From positions 62,001 to 126,000 of the forward strand of contig NZ_JXAK01000001.1 in NCBI RefSeq assembly GCF_000829455.1: a DNA stretch of 64,000 nucleotides, given 5' to 3'. This stretch comes from Gordoniibacillus kamchatkensis. Lineage in GTDB: Bacteria > Bacillota > Bacilli > Paenibacillales > NBRC-103111. Position numbers and translations under genes: made by a program. The notes beneath the pieces were generated by a model, which worked only from the letters and a program-made list of their open reading frames with translations, did no database searches and was not told the DNA's origin. Shown here piece after piece: positions 17,761-27,249 of the stretch (positions are counted from its first letter, which is position 1; every line of letters begins with the position of its first letter).

Positions 17761-17985
17761 TTAACGGAATTGGCCTGCAAGGGATTGCTCAGCGATTTGC
17801 ACCAGGCGGCGGGTAATGTGTCCCCCGATTGCACCGGTGTCGCGAGTAGCCATGTAGCCGTAGTAGCCGTCTTGCGGGATTTGAATGCCGAGCTCTTGCG
17901 CCACTTCGTACTTCAGTTGATCCAATGCCTGATTAGCTTGAGGCACTACAAGTTGATTGCTGCTGCGGGATTGTCCTGCACCCAT
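17761..17985 (-). CDS. Alpha/beta-type small acid-soluble spore protein (copy 1)
   Basis: A 74-residue SASP that coats and protects DNA in the forespore. The germination-protease region is KYEVAQELGI near residue 28 and the second conserved block is GAIGGHITRRLVQIAEQ. Start ATG 17985 follows AAAGGAGTG. The first 67 residues are identical to the SASP encoded at 33405, with different C-termini. A SigG-like promoter lies 53-81 bases upstream and a terminator follows, so it is a single-gene forespore unit. Confidence 0.95.
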   Translation of the reverse strand: MGAGQSRSSNQLVVPQANQALDQLKYEVAQELGIQIPQDGYYGYMATRDTGAIGGHITRRLVQIAEQSLAGQFR

Positions 17986-18037
17986 ATTCAGCACTCCTTT
18001 CAGTCGGCTCTTTTGATGTTTTGCAAGCTTGCAATGC

Positions 18038-18066
18038 TAGTATGCAACGGCCGCGAAATTCTATTC
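18038..18066 (-). promoter_or_regulatory. SigG-type forespore promoter for SASP gene 1
   Basis: Minus strand GAATA, 17-base spacer, CATACTA. The same -10 heptamer stands before the second SASP gene at 33376. This fits the SigG pattern expected for ssp genes. Confidence 0.7.
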
Positions 18067-18140
18067 GCATAATTAGAAAAAGGGTTACAATAAGTCACGT
18101 AAGGCAGTACATACATGAATCGAGAAAGCAGGTTACGCGT

Positions 18141-18314
18141 ATGAAACGGTCTCTCGCTTTGTTTTTCGCCATCGGCGGCGTTATTTTGCTCGCGTGCGTC
18201 AGCTATTTTATTTCGGCCGGCGCGCCGTGGCGGGCACTCCTGTCGGGGGCCCTCGCCATCCTGTTCATCGGTACCGGCTTCGCCGTCAAGGCGCGGCAGC
18301 GCAAACGGAACTGA
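18141..18314 (+). CDS. 57-residue two-TM membrane protein (YlaF/DUF5325-like)
   Basis: Begins MKRSLALFFAIGGVILLACV, has a second segment (ALLSGALAILFIGTGFAV) and ends in a basic KARQRKRN tail, a two-helix hairpin layout. The size and pattern recall the small DUF5325 (YlaF-like) proteins, but I would not press the assignment. The start ATG 18141 is the first one followed by the hydrophobic run; the frame is open further upstream without an RBS. It ends just before the bshA promoter. Confidence 0.6.
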   Translation: MKRSLALFFAIGGVILLACVSYFISAGAPWRALLSGALAILFIGTGFAVKARQRKRN

Positions 18315-18330
18315 GCCCGGTTCGCCCCGC

Positions 18331-18360
18331 TTGACACGGACAATCCGGGCCCGCTATACT
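18331..18360 (+). promoter_or_regulatory. Strong SigA promoter upstream of bshA
   Basis: TTGACA, 18-base spacer, TATACT. Transcripts from it would run through the hairpin at 18393-18428 before reaching bshA. Confidence 0.6.
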
Positions 18361-18392
18361 CTAAATACTTCCAGCCCGAGACGCTGTTATGA

Positions 18393-18428
18393 CAAAAAAA
18401 AGTAGCCGCCACCGCTCTACTTTTTTTT
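18393..18428 (+). terminator. Terminator-like hairpin in the bshA leader
   Basis: AAAAAAAAGTAG and CTACTTTTTTTT pair around a GC-rich loop, giving a bidirectional terminator. It lies between a good promoter and the bshA start, so it either ends transcripts of the small upstream gene or attenuates bshA. Confidence 0.65.
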
Positions 18429-18484
18429 GTTTTGGCAATATTACCGTTTTCGTAATATTTCATAATGGAAATGTGGTGAAGCGT

Positions 18485-19660
18485 ATGCTCAAAATCGGCA
18501 TTGCTTGTTATCCGACGCTGGGCGGTTCCGGCGTAGTCGCGACCGAGCTCGGCAAGCTTCTTGCGGAGCGCGGGCATCAGATTCATTTTATTACGGAAAG
18601 CGTTCCGTTCCGGCTCGGGAAGTTCCACAAAAACATTTTTTTCCACGAAGTCGAAGTCATCGATTACCACGTGTTCCGTTACCCGCCGTACGACTTGGCG
18701 CTGGCGAACAAGCTGGCGCAAGTGGCGAAGCTGGAAGAGCTCGATTTGCTCCATGTCCATTACGCGGTGCCGCACGCCATTTGCGCTTATTTGGCCAAGC
18801 AAATGGTCGGCGGCCATCTCAAGGTCGTGACGACGCTGCACGGCACCGATATTACGATACTCGGCAACGACCCGTCGCTGCGCGACTTGATCCGGCTGGC
18901 GATCCATCAGAGCGATGCCGTGACGGCCGTCTCCAAAGATTTGCTGCTGGAGACGATCGCCGTGCTCGGGGTGGAGAAGCCGATCGACCTCGTCTACAAT
19001 TTCGTGGACCCGGACGGCTACCGCGAAAGCGGCTGCCCGGTGCTGCGCAGCCATTACGCCGCGCCGGACGAGAAGCTGCTCATCCATATGTCCAACTTCC
19101 GCCCGGTGAAGCGCGTGCTCGACGTCGTCGACATTTTTGCCCGCGTTCACGCCGAGATGCCGGCGAAGCTGATGTTCGTCGGCGAAGGCCCGGACCTGGC
19201 CAAGGCGTCGGCGCGGGTGCACGAGCTGGGGCTGCACGATCGCGTCTTTTTCCTCGGCAAGCAGGAAAATGTTTCCGACATTTTGCGCATCGCCGATCTC
19301 ATGCTGCTGCCGTCCGAGAAAGAAAGCTTCGGCCTCGTCGCCCTCGAGGCGATGGCCGCCGGCGTGCCGACAATCGGCTCCGACGCCGGCGGCATTCCCG
19401 AGGTCGTCGCCAACGGCGAGACCGGTTTTCTCGCCCCGGTCGGGCATACCCGGCAGATGGCCGAGTACGCTCTGGCGCTGCTGCAGAGCCCGGCCTTATA
19501 CAGCCGTCACTCCGAGGCGGCGGCCGACCGGGCGCGGCGGCTGTTTTCCGCAGATGCCATCGTTCAGCAGTACGAGGACATCTACTACCGCGTCACTGGG
19601 GCGTCCAGGCGGAGCGAGCCGGCATGCGCCGCGGACGGATGCAATTATAAAATCGGTTAA
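18485..19660 (+). CDS. bshA: N-acetyl-alpha-D-glucosaminyl L-malate synthase (bacillithiol synthesis)
   Basis: A 391-residue GT4 glycosyltransferase that joins UDP-GlcNAc and L-malate, the first step of bacillithiol synthesis. The N-terminus LKIGIACYPTLGGSGVVA, HVHYAVPHAICAY near residue 95, LHGTDITILG near residue 120 and the donor-site block EKESFGLVALEAMAAGVP near residue 280 all match BshA closely. The C-terminus has about 15 extra residues (RRSEPACAADGCNYKIG). ATG 18485 fits the family N-terminus. bshB2 for the second step is at 58504. A strong terminator follows. Confidence 0.93.
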   Translation: MLKIGIACYPTLGGSGVVATELGKLLAERGHQIHFITESVPFRLGKFHKNIFFHEVEVIDYHVFRYPPYDLALANKLAQVAKLEELDLLHVHYAVPHAICAYLAKQMVGGHLKVVTTLHGTDITILGNDPSLRDLIRLAIHQSDAVTAVSKDLLLETIAVLGVEKPIDLVYNFVDPDGYRESGCPVLRSHYAAPDEKLLIHMSNFRPVKRVLDVVDIFARVHAEMPAKLMFVGEGPDLAKASARVHELGLHDRVFFLGKQENVSDILRIADLMLLPSEKESFGLVALEAMAAGVPTIGSDAGGIPEVVANGETGFLAPVGHTRQMAEYALALLQSPALYSRHSEAAADRARRLFSADAIVQQYEDIYYRVTGASRRSEPACAADGCNYKIG

Positions 19661-19665
19661 AACGG

Positions 19666-19712
19666 AAAAATGCCGCTGTAGCTGCTTTTCAGGCAACTAC
19701 AGCGGCATTTTT
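19666..19712 (+). terminator. Terminator after bshA
   Basis: AAAAATGCCGCTGTAG and CTACAGCGGCATTTTT form a long near-perfect stem. The loop side reads TAGTTGCC-TGAAAAGCAG on the minus strand, related to the repeat units at 49.6-49.9 kb. Confidence 0.85.
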
Positions 19713-19899
19713 GCGCTGGATTCCTTCCGTATGTGCGCTGACGCCAACTGGAGAGGCTCCCGAAGCTGTTGTCAAGCAAAGACGGTGCTGCAAGTGCTGT
19801 CTTTGCAATTGCAAAAGTGGATGCCGACAAATCTTCTGCGGCAATTGTGCTGACGGCAATTGGAGAGGCAAGCCAGGGCATGCCGTAAACGGCGTTCGT
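19713..19899. repeat. Spacer with a duplicated CTGACGSCAAYTGGAGAGGC motif and CAATTGC repeats
   Basis: CTGACGCCAACTGGAGAGGC near 19738 recurs as CTGACGGCAATTGGAGAGGC near 19851, about 113 bases apart. Between them TTGCAATTGCAAA and GGCAATTGTGC appear. The spacing matches the 112-115 base period of the array at 49615. No credible gene is present. Confidence 0.5.
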
Positions 19900-20889
<990 letters not shown>

Positions 20890-20927
20890 TTACCTCCGAT
20901 ATGTGTTGGTGACCGAACTTCTCAGTA

Positions 20928-21233
20928 CGCAAAAAAGGCCTTCCGCCGCAAGGGACGAAAGACCGTGGTACCACCCTTCTTCGCTGCATGCCGGACACGG
21001 GTCGCTAGCAGACCGTGCGGGCATTAGCCTCGAAAGCTCCTGTAACGGGGAGCGAACCGCTTGGGATAATCGGCGACGAGCAGTATGCCGGCTCGCGCGC
21101 TGCGCCTTTCCCCCGTCAAGCTCCAGGATCCATTCGGCTCGCATCCTCCGCACCGGTTCGCACCGACCACCGGCTCTCTGAGCGTACGACTGCGGCTTAC
21201 TTGTTCCTGTCATTGCCTTGGCATGTAGGTTTG
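20928..21233 (-). promoter_or_regulatory. T-box riboswitch leader, Trp-specific, upstream of trpS
   Basis: The minus strand contains the T-box core AAGGGTGGTACCACGG (20963-20978), which pairs with the tRNA acceptor end, followed by a terminator stem ending GGAAGGCCTTTTTTGCG. Upstream, AGAGAGCCGGTGG and GGTGCGAACCGG form stem I, and the specifier reads TGG at 21130-21132 (within GAATGGATCC), the Trp codon, matching the downstream gene. Uncharged tRNA-Trp would favour the antiterminator. Confidence 0.92.
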
Positions 21234-21239
21234 TTAGCT

Positions 21240-21267
21240 ATTATACGTCGTTTTTGCCAAATGTCAA
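21240..21267 (-). promoter_or_regulatory. SigA promoter of the trpS T-box transcript
   Basis: Minus strand TTGACA, 16-base spacer, TATAAT: consensus hexamers, directly upstream of the T-box leader. Confidence 0.7.
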
Positions 21268-21406
21268 CCGCACCATTTTCTTCCTCCGCTTCATGTGCGA
21301 TGCCCGTTGCCGCAGCCTTCCTTGTCCTATATCGCTGCAGGCGGGCATAAGGTATAATGGAGAAAACCGGCTGCCCGCAGACAGCCCGGCGAGGAGAGAT
21401 ACCCGC

Positions 21407-22545
21407 ATGCCAACTGCTCTGTACCGGATTGCGATGAACGTCGTCATTGCGGCATGTCTCGTGCTGCTGTTTCTTATCGTCACCTCGAAATCGCCGCCGG
21501 ACTTCAGCTTCTTGACCGGGGACGCGATGCAAAATTTCAAAACGCTGTTCCTCAGCATCATTCTCGAGGCGCTGCCGTTCGTGCTGCTCGGCGTCGCCGT
21601 CTCCGCCGTGCTGCAAAGCTTCGTTTCGGAGCGGACGATCCAGCGGCTCATTCCCCGCAGCCCGATACTCGGCGTGCTGTTCGCATGCCTCATGGGCATC
21701 ATTTTCCCGCTGTGCGAATGCGGCATGATCCCTGTCGTGCGCCGCCTGATGCGCAAAGGGATGCCGGTGTATATCGCCGTCGTCTTCATTCTCGTCGGTC
21801 CGATCCTGAACCCTGTCGTCTACGCCTCGACGTACATGGCTTTCCGCACGCGGCCGGAAATGGCCTATGCCCGCATGGGGCTCGCTTTCGCCATCGCGTT
21901 AATCGTCGGCCTCCTGCTCGCCCGCGTTCTGCGCGGCGCCGGCGTCGTCCGCGGCGGAGCGCTGCCGGCACACGCCGACAGCCACGGACATGGCGCAGAG
22001 CATGTGCATACGCACGGACATGACCATGGCGGCGCGCAAGCTCACCATCATCGCAGCGTTCACGAACATGAGCATGCCCATCCGCACGAGCACGAGCACG
22101 CCCACGGCCACGATCACGACCATGACCATGCGCACGGCGGCAAGCTGTCGTCTTTGCTCAGCCATGCGTCGGAAGAATTTTTCGAGATGGGCAAATACTT
22201 GATCTTCGGCGCCATGCTCACCGCGCTGATCCAGACTTTCGTCGCCCGCGAGGCGCTTGTTTCGATAGGCCAGGGACCGGTGGTGTCCAACCTGTTTATG
22301 ATGGGCTTCGCCTATGTGCTGTCGCTGTGCTCGACGTCCGACGCGTTCGTCGCCTCGTCGTTCGCAACGACGTTTTCGGCCGGATCGCTGCTCGCGTTCC
22401 TCGTATTCGGGCCGATGTTTGACATCAAAAGCACGCTGATGCTGCTATCCGTCTCAAAGCGCGCTTCGTCGCCATGCTGGCCGTGCTTGCGGCCGTGCTC
22501 GTTTTGGCCGGATCGCTGCTTGCCGGACTGACCGTGCTGCACTAA
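21407..22545 (+). pseudogene. DUF318 permease (YcgR/YraQ-like) with His-rich loop, frameshift near the C-terminus
   Basis: A polytopic permease of the DUF318/UPF0718 family. TM segments and the family block FPLCECGMIPVVRRL near residue 105 are clear, followed by a cytoplasmic or external loop of about 60 residues containing more than 20 His (HGHGAEHVHTHGHDHGG and HEHEHAHGHDHDHDHAHGG), a likely metal-binding segment. One base is missing near 22455 (GTCTCAAA should be GTCTTCAAA). Restoring it gives VFKARFVAMLAVLAA and a stop at 22545, 18 bases before the next gene. It pairs with the TIGR03943 gene, as ycgR does with ycgQ in B. subtilis. Confidence 0.82.
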
Positions 22546-22562
22546 CAAAGGGAGGGGAGCCC

Positions 22563-23561
22563 GTGAGCGCCAAAACTTTATCGCTGCACCATGCCGTCAA
22601 AGCCGCTATCGTGCTCGGCTTCGCCATGCTGATCGTCTACCTCGTCAAATCCGACAACTTGACGCTGTACATCGCTCCGCGCATGGCCGGCTACGTGAAA
22701 TGGTCCGCTGTCGGCTTGTACGCTGTCGGCATCTACGAGCTGTATTTGGCCGTATCGACCCGGTGGGGCCGTGTCTCTGCATGCGATTGCGACCATCCGC
22801 CGTCCCGTTCCGCTCTGAAAAATACAACCGTGTACGGCCTTTTCGTACTCCCGCTTCTGCTCGGCTTTCTGCTCCCGAACACTACGCTCGGCAGCTCGAT
22901 GGCAGCAAAAAAAGGGATGAACCTGAACGCATCCGCCTCGATTCGCAAAGAACCGGCAGCCCCTGCGCCGTCGCCCGCCTCGAACGCTGCGGCGCAAAGT
23001 TCCGATCGGGCCGGCTCCGCCTCGCCGAGCGGCGGCAGCCCAGGCAACGCTGGCGGCGCCGGCAGCTCTGCCGCCCCAACCGGCTCCGCCACAGCTTCCG
23101 ACGATTCGAAGCTGAACGAGCTGTTTAAAGCCGATAAATTTACGCAAGCCTACGCCGACTACGGCAAAAAGCTCTACGCAATGCCAACGATCGACGTGCA
23201 GGAAAGCTGGTACCTGGAGACGTTAAATACCGTGGACCTTTACATCGACAATTTCGTCGGCCACCGCATGGACATGAGCGGCTTCGTGTACCGCCAGGAC
23301 GGGATGAAAGACAACCAGTTCGTCGTCGGCCGCTTCGCCATCTCCTGCTGTTCGGCCGACGCCGCGCCGTACGGCGTGCTGGTCGAGTACGACAGGGCCA
23401 AGTCGTGGGCCAACGACACATGGGTGCGCGTCTCCGGCACGCTGCAGAAGACGACGTACGATGGCGACGAGGTCATGATGCTGAAAGTGGACAAAGTGAC
23501 GAAGCTGGAAACGCCGAAGGATAAACAGTATGTTTATCCAAATCCCGACTTTGGGTTATAA
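22563..23561 (+). CDS. TIGR03943 (YcgQ-like, DUF1980) membrane protein
   Basis: A 332-residue partner protein of the DUF318 permease. Two to three N-terminal TM segments flank a short Cys/His-containing loop (SACDCDHPPSRS near residue 78), followed by a long Ser/Ala/Gly-rich linker and a folded C-terminal domain with ISCCSADAAPYG near residue 262 and VRVSGTLQKTTYDG. The GTG start at 22563 has GGGAGGGG ahead of it. The two-gene pairing is conserved in Firmicutes and actinobacteria; a part in metal or thiol-related transport is often proposed but not established. Confidence 0.85.
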   Translation: MSAKTLSLHHAVKAAIVLGFAMLIVYLVKSDNLTLYIAPRMAGYVKWSAVGLYAVGIYELYLAVSTRWGRVSACDCDHPPSRSALKNTTVYGLFVLPLLLGFLLPNTTLGSSMAAKKGMNLNASASIRKEPAAPAPSPASNAAAQSSDRAGSASPSGGSPGNAGGAGSSAAPTGSATASDDSKLNELFKADKFTQAYADYGKKLYAMPTIDVQESWYLETLNTVDLYIDNFVGHRMDMSGFVYRQDGMKDNQFVVGRFAISCCSADAAPYGVLVEYDRAKSWANDTWVRVSGTLQKTTYDGDEVMMLKVDKVTKLETPKDKQYVYPNPDFGL

Positions 23562-23611
23562 TGTAAAAATACGCAGCACTCATTCGCCCGTACGGAAGGA
23601 GCCGTGAGCCG

Positions 23612-24562
23612 ATGATCAAGCAGGATTCTTGGCAAGGACAAACGATCTATCTACTGGAAAATAACCGACTCGCCGTTTCGCTCGTGCCGTCCATCAACAA
23701 CAACGTATACCAAATCTACGATAAAACGCTGCAGCGCGAAGTGCTCAGCGTGCCGGAAAGCCCGGAGCAGCTGCTCGAACGGCCGGTGCATTTCGGCACG
23801 CCGATCCTGATGCCCCCGAACCGGATCCGTAACGGACGCTTTACGTTCGACGGCCGCGAGTACCAGTTCGACGTCAAGCCCGAAACCGGCCACCATAGCC
23901 ATGGCGTGCTGCGCGCCTTGCCGTGGAAAGCGGTGCACGTCTCAAGCTGCGAAGGCATCGACGCGATCACGTCGCTGTTCAATACCGCCGATCACCCTGA
24001 CGTCATGCGCCAGTATCCGCACGATCTGACGCTCGAGGTCATCTACGAGCTGGCCGGCTCGTCGCTCATCCACAAGCTGCGCGTCGCCAACCACGGCACG
24101 ACCACAGCTCCGTTCGGCTACGGACTGCACACCTGGTTTCAGCTGGACCACGCCCCGGACAAATGGACGCTCCAGCTGCCTGTCGACGGAGTGTGGGAGC
24201 TTGACGAAGGGCTGATGCCGACCGAGCGCATCTTGCCGCTCGGCGACGAATACGCCGGGCTGGCGGAAGGCATCAATCTGAAAGGCCGCAACCTGGACAC
24301 CGTATTCCGCATCGGCGACCGCGAAGCGATCGCCGAGCTGCTTGGCCCCGGCTGCAACATCAAGTATTCCGGCTCGAAGCAGTTCAAGCATTGGGTCATT
24401 TACACCAAGGGCGAAGCGGACAACGACATCTGCCTCGAGCCTTACACATGGGTCACGAATGCGCCCAACCTGAGCCTCGATCCGGAGCTGACCGGACTGA
24501 TCGGCATCAAGCCGGGAGAACAGCTCACGCTGCAAGTCGTTCTGGACATCACTTACCCGTAA
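23612..24562 (+). CDS. Aldose 1-epimerase family protein (GalM-like)
   Basis: A 316-residue beta-sandwich sugar mutarotase. The catalytic and substrate residues are visible as HHSHGVLRALPW near residue 93 (His), PFGYGLHTWF near residue 170 (second His) and ICLEPYTWVTNAPN near residue 276 (general base Glu). It interconverts alpha and beta anomers of aldoses; the specific sugar is not evident. It stands alone between the TIGR03943 gene and a strong bidirectional terminator. ATG 23612 has GGAAGGAGC upstream. Confidence 0.9.
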   Translation: MIKQDSWQGQTIYLLENNRLAVSLVPSINNNVYQIYDKTLQREVLSVPESPEQLLERPVHFGTPILMPPNRIRNGRFTFDGREYQFDVKPETGHHSHGVLRALPWKAVHVSSCEGIDAITSLFNTADHPDVMRQYPHDLTLEVIYELAGSSLIHKLRVANHGTTTAPFGYGLHTWFQLDHAPDKWTLQLPVDGVWELDEGLMPTERILPLGDEYAGLAEGINLKGRNLDTVFRIGDREAIAELLGPGCNIKYSGSKQFKHWVIYTKGEADNDICLEPYTWVTNAPNLSLDPELTGLIGIKPGEQLTLQVVLDITYP

Positions 24563-24567
24563 TAAGC

Positions 24568-24614
24568 AAAAAGCTGCCGAACCGCACGTACAGCGGTTTC
24601 GGCAGCTTTTTGCA
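24568..24614. terminator. Bidirectional terminator between galM and the ABC permease gene
   Basis: AAAAAGCTGCCGAAACCGC-type arms flank a short loop; A-run on one side and T-run on the other. It can end both the plus-strand galM transcript and the minus-strand ABC operon. Confidence 0.85.
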
Positions 24615-24634
24615 TCGGCAAGGGCTCGAACGGG

Positions 24635-25633
24635 CTATGTCTTGCGCCGCGCCAGGTGGACGAATGTCGTCGCCAGCGCGAATACGAGCACGGCTCCTTT
24701 GACGATGTCGAACGCGTAATACGGCAGGTTCAGCATCGTCAGCCCGTTAATGAGCACGCCGATCAGCACCGCTCCGAAAAACGTGCCGATGACGTTCGGC
24801 TTGCCCGCCCCGAAGACGGAGTAGCCGACAAATACGGCCGCAACCGCCTCCATGAGCAGCCCGGCCCCGGCGTCGACTTGGCCCGAGCCGATGCGGGCCG
24901 CGTACAAAATGCCGCCGATGGCGGCGAACAGCCCGGACAGCACATAGGCAGCAAGGCGCACGCGGTTGACGGAAATGCCCGAAAGGCGCGCCGCTTCGCG
25001 GTTGCCGCCGGTAATGTACAGCTGCCGTCCCCAGCGGGTGTAGGTCAGGAAGATGTGGACAAGGGCAACGGCTACGATCATCAGGATGACGGGAATCGGC
25101 ACGCCAAGCAGTTTGCCTTGGCCGATCCAGAGGAAATCCGGCAAAAACTTCCCGGGGGCTTTCGTTCCGTCCGTCATTTGCATATTGTTGTAAATCGAAT
25201 AGCCTTTCGTATACGTCTTATGGACGCCGGCGATCACGTACATGACCGCGAGGGTAGCCAGCAAATCCGGTATCCGGACGCGGACGATCAGAAGCGCGTT
25301 CAGCAGGCCGATCAGCACGCCGATAACGAGCGGCACGACAATGACGACGACAAGCGGCTGCTGATACCATACCATCAGCGTCGCCGTCACTACCGTCGTC
25401 AGCGAAACGGTCGAGCCGACCGACAGGTCGAAGCCGTCGACGATTTGCGACAGCGTGACGCCGATAGCGACGAACATCGTAATCGAAATCGCGCGCAAAA
25501 TGTCGGCGATGTTGTCGTACGTCAAAAACACCGGATTCACGATCGAGAACACGACAAAAACTAACGCGATGACGAGCAGCGCGCCGTATTTGAACGAAAA
25601 ATCGAGAAACGAGCGGCGGTTATTCGGTTGCAC
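24635..25633 (-). CDS. Ribose-type sugar ABC transporter permease (RbsC-like)
   Basis: About 332 residues with eight to ten TM segments and the RbsC/BPD_transp_2 pattern (VDGFDLSVGSTVSL near residue 75, GGNREAARLSGI near residue 215, GGILYAARIGSGQ near residue 255). It forms the membrane channel of a CUT2-type sugar importer. I choose GTG 25633 (VQPNNRRS) because GGGGAGG precedes it by 9 bases; an ATG at 25660 is possible. The start overlaps the end of the ATPase gene by 14 bases, implying translational coupling. Confidence 0.9.
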   Translation of the reverse strand: MQPNNRRSFLDFSFKYGALLVIALVFVVFSIVNPVFLTYDNIADILRAISITMFVAIGVTLSQIVDGFDLSVGSTVSLTTVVTATLMVWYQQPLVVVIVVPLVIGVLIGLLNALLIVRVRIPDLLATLAVMYVIAGVHKTYTKGYSIYNNMQMTDGTKAPGKFLPDFLWIGQGKLLGVPIPVILMIVAVALVHIFLTYTRWGRQLYITGGNREAARLSGISVNRVRLAAYVLSGLFAAIGGILYAARIGSGQVDAGAGLLMEAVAAVFVGYSVFGAGKPNVIGTFFGAVLIGVLINGLTMLNLPYYAFDIVKGAVLVFALATTFVHLARRKT

Positions 25634-27149
25634 TGCGGTCAGCCTCCCCTGCGCTGGCATAATACAAAATGTTTTCCTGTGTCGCTTCTCCGCGCGACAG
25701 TTCTTTGACGATCCGCCCGTAGCTCATAATAACAATGCGGTCGGCGATGCCAAGCACTTCGGCCAGCTCGCACGAGAAATAGACGATTCCTTTGCCCTGG
25801 GCGGCAAGCTCTCCGATGAGGCGGAACATGTCGCTCTTGGCGCCTACGTCAACGCCTTTCGTCGGTTCGTCGAATAAATAGACGTCGGCGTCCGTAGGCA
25901 GCCACTTGCCTACCGCCACTTTTTGCTGGTTGCCCCCGCTCAGCAGCTTCACTTGCTGCTGCGGGCGCGGCGGCACGATGCCGAGCCCGGCGACGATGCT
26001 CTCCGCATGCCGACGTTCCTGCACGGCGCGGATGAAGCCGAGCGGCGAGCTCAGCGCTCGCAAGCTCGGCAGCGACAAGTTGGTGCGCACCGTCTCCTCC
26101 ACGAGCACCCCCTGCTTGCGCCGCTCCTCCGGCACGAGCACGATGCCGGCGCGAATTGCGTCGCGCGGCTCGGACAGGCTGAGGCGCCGGCCATGCAGCA
26201 CGATCTCGCCGCCGTCCGCCCGGTCCGCTCCGGCGATCAGCCGCGACAGCTCCGTTTTGCCGGCGCCGACGAGGCCGGCTACGGCCACGATCTCGCCGCG
26301 CCGCACCGTCAAGTCGACGCCGCGCACCTTGGTGCCGCGGCGAATGCCCCGCACCTCCAGCAGCGTTTCGCCGATTTCGACCTGCGCTTTCGGAAACTCC
26401 TCCTCGAACGGCTTGCCGAGCATCGCTTCTATGACGCGCTGCGGGTTTGTCTCCGCCGCACGGACCGTTTCCACGCGCGCGCCGTCGCGCATCACCGTAA
26501 TCCGGTCGCACAGCTCGAACACTTCGCCTAGCCGGTGCGAGATGAAAATGCAGGCAACGCCCTCGTCCCTCAGCCGGCGCATGACGGCGAACAGGCGATT
26601 CGCCTCTTCGAGGCTGAGCGGCGCCGTCGGCTCGTCGAAAATGAGCACTTTCGCCTGCTGCGCCGCCGCACGGGCGATGAGCACGAGCTGCTTTTGGGCG
26701 ATGCTGAGCTCGTCCGCCTTACGGCGGACGGAGATGCCGGCGGCACCGATTCCTTCCAGAATGCGCTCCGCTTCGCGATGAAGCTCGCTCCAGCGCACGG
26801 CTCCTTTGCCGCGCACGATGCGGTCCAGCATCACGTTCTCCGTCACGGTGAGCTCCGGGACAAGAGCCGTATCGACTTCCTGATAGACGCAGGCGATGCC
26901 TTGGTCCATCGCGTCGCGCGGGGTGCGGATCGCGAGCGCCGCACCGCCGATGGCGATTTCGCCGGCGTCGGCCGTATACGCGCCCGATAAAATTTTCATA
27001 AGTGTGCTCTTGCCCGCCCCGTTCGCCCCGAGCAGCGCGTGTATTTCCCCGCCGCGCACGGCGAAATCGACGCCTCGCAAAGCCGCAACGCCGGCGAAGC
27101 TTTTGACGATGCCGCGCATCGTCAGCTCGAGCCGTCCGTCCGTTGTCAT
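25620..27149 (-). CDS. Sugar ABC transporter ATP-binding protein (RbsA/MglA-like, double ATPase)
   Basis: A 509-residue CUT2-type ATPase with two nucleotide-binding domains. The first has a perfect Walker A (LGANGAGKST near residue 40) and Walker B (VLIFDEPTA near residue 165). The second has VAGLVGAGKTELS near residue 290, a signature LLSGGNQQKV near residue 405 and Walker B YLFDEPTKG. The first signature motif is reduced to ELSIAQKQLV, as usual for this family. Start ATG 27149 follows AAGGAGGGGG. It is the middle gene of the SBP-ATPase-permease operon. Confidence 0.93.
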   Translation of the reverse strand: MTTDGRLELTMRGIVKSFAGVAALRGVDFAVRGGEIHALLGANGAGKSTLMKILSGAYTADAGEIAIGGAALAIRTPRDAMDQGIACVYQEVDTALVPELTVTENVMLDRIVRGKGAVRWSELHREAERILEGIGAAGISVRRKADELSIAQKQLVLIARAAAQQAKVLIFDEPTAPLSLEEANRLFAVMRRLRDEGVACIFISHRLGEVFELCDRITVMRDGARVETVRAAETNPQRVIEAMLGKPFEEEFPKAQVEIGETLLEVRGIRRGTKVRGVDLTVRRGEIVAVAGLVGAGKTELSRLIAGADRADGGEIVLHGRRLSLSEPRDAIRAGIVLVPEERRKQGVLVEETVRTNLSLPSLRALSSPLGFIRAVQERRHAESIVAGLGIVPPRPQQQVKLLSGGNQQKVAVGKWLPTDADVYLFDEPTKGVDVGAKSDMFRLIGELAAQGKGIVYFSCELAEVLGIADRIVIMSYGRIVKELSRGEATQENILYYASAGEADRSATE

Positions 27150-27201
27150 CAAGTCCCCCTCCTTGTTCTCATGCTTGTCCGATACGTCCGTCCGGGAAAC
27201 C

Positions 27202-27237
27202 AAAGTCCCATCGCCTGTTATCATACGATGGGACTTT
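27202..27237 (-). promoter_or_regulatory. Intercistronic hairpin between SBP and ATPase genes
   Basis: Arms AAAGTCCCATCG and CGATGGGACTTT are perfectly paired with a 12-base loop, but no T-run follows. Such hairpins often protect or limit the SBP mRNA so that the binding protein outnumbers the membrane complex. Confidence 0.6.
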
Positions 27238-27249
27238 CGGTCCGAGCAA

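Noticed and set aside
20935-21213. Short open frames within the trpS leader
   Set aside because: They lie inside the T-box RNA structure, which explains the conservation and base composition.
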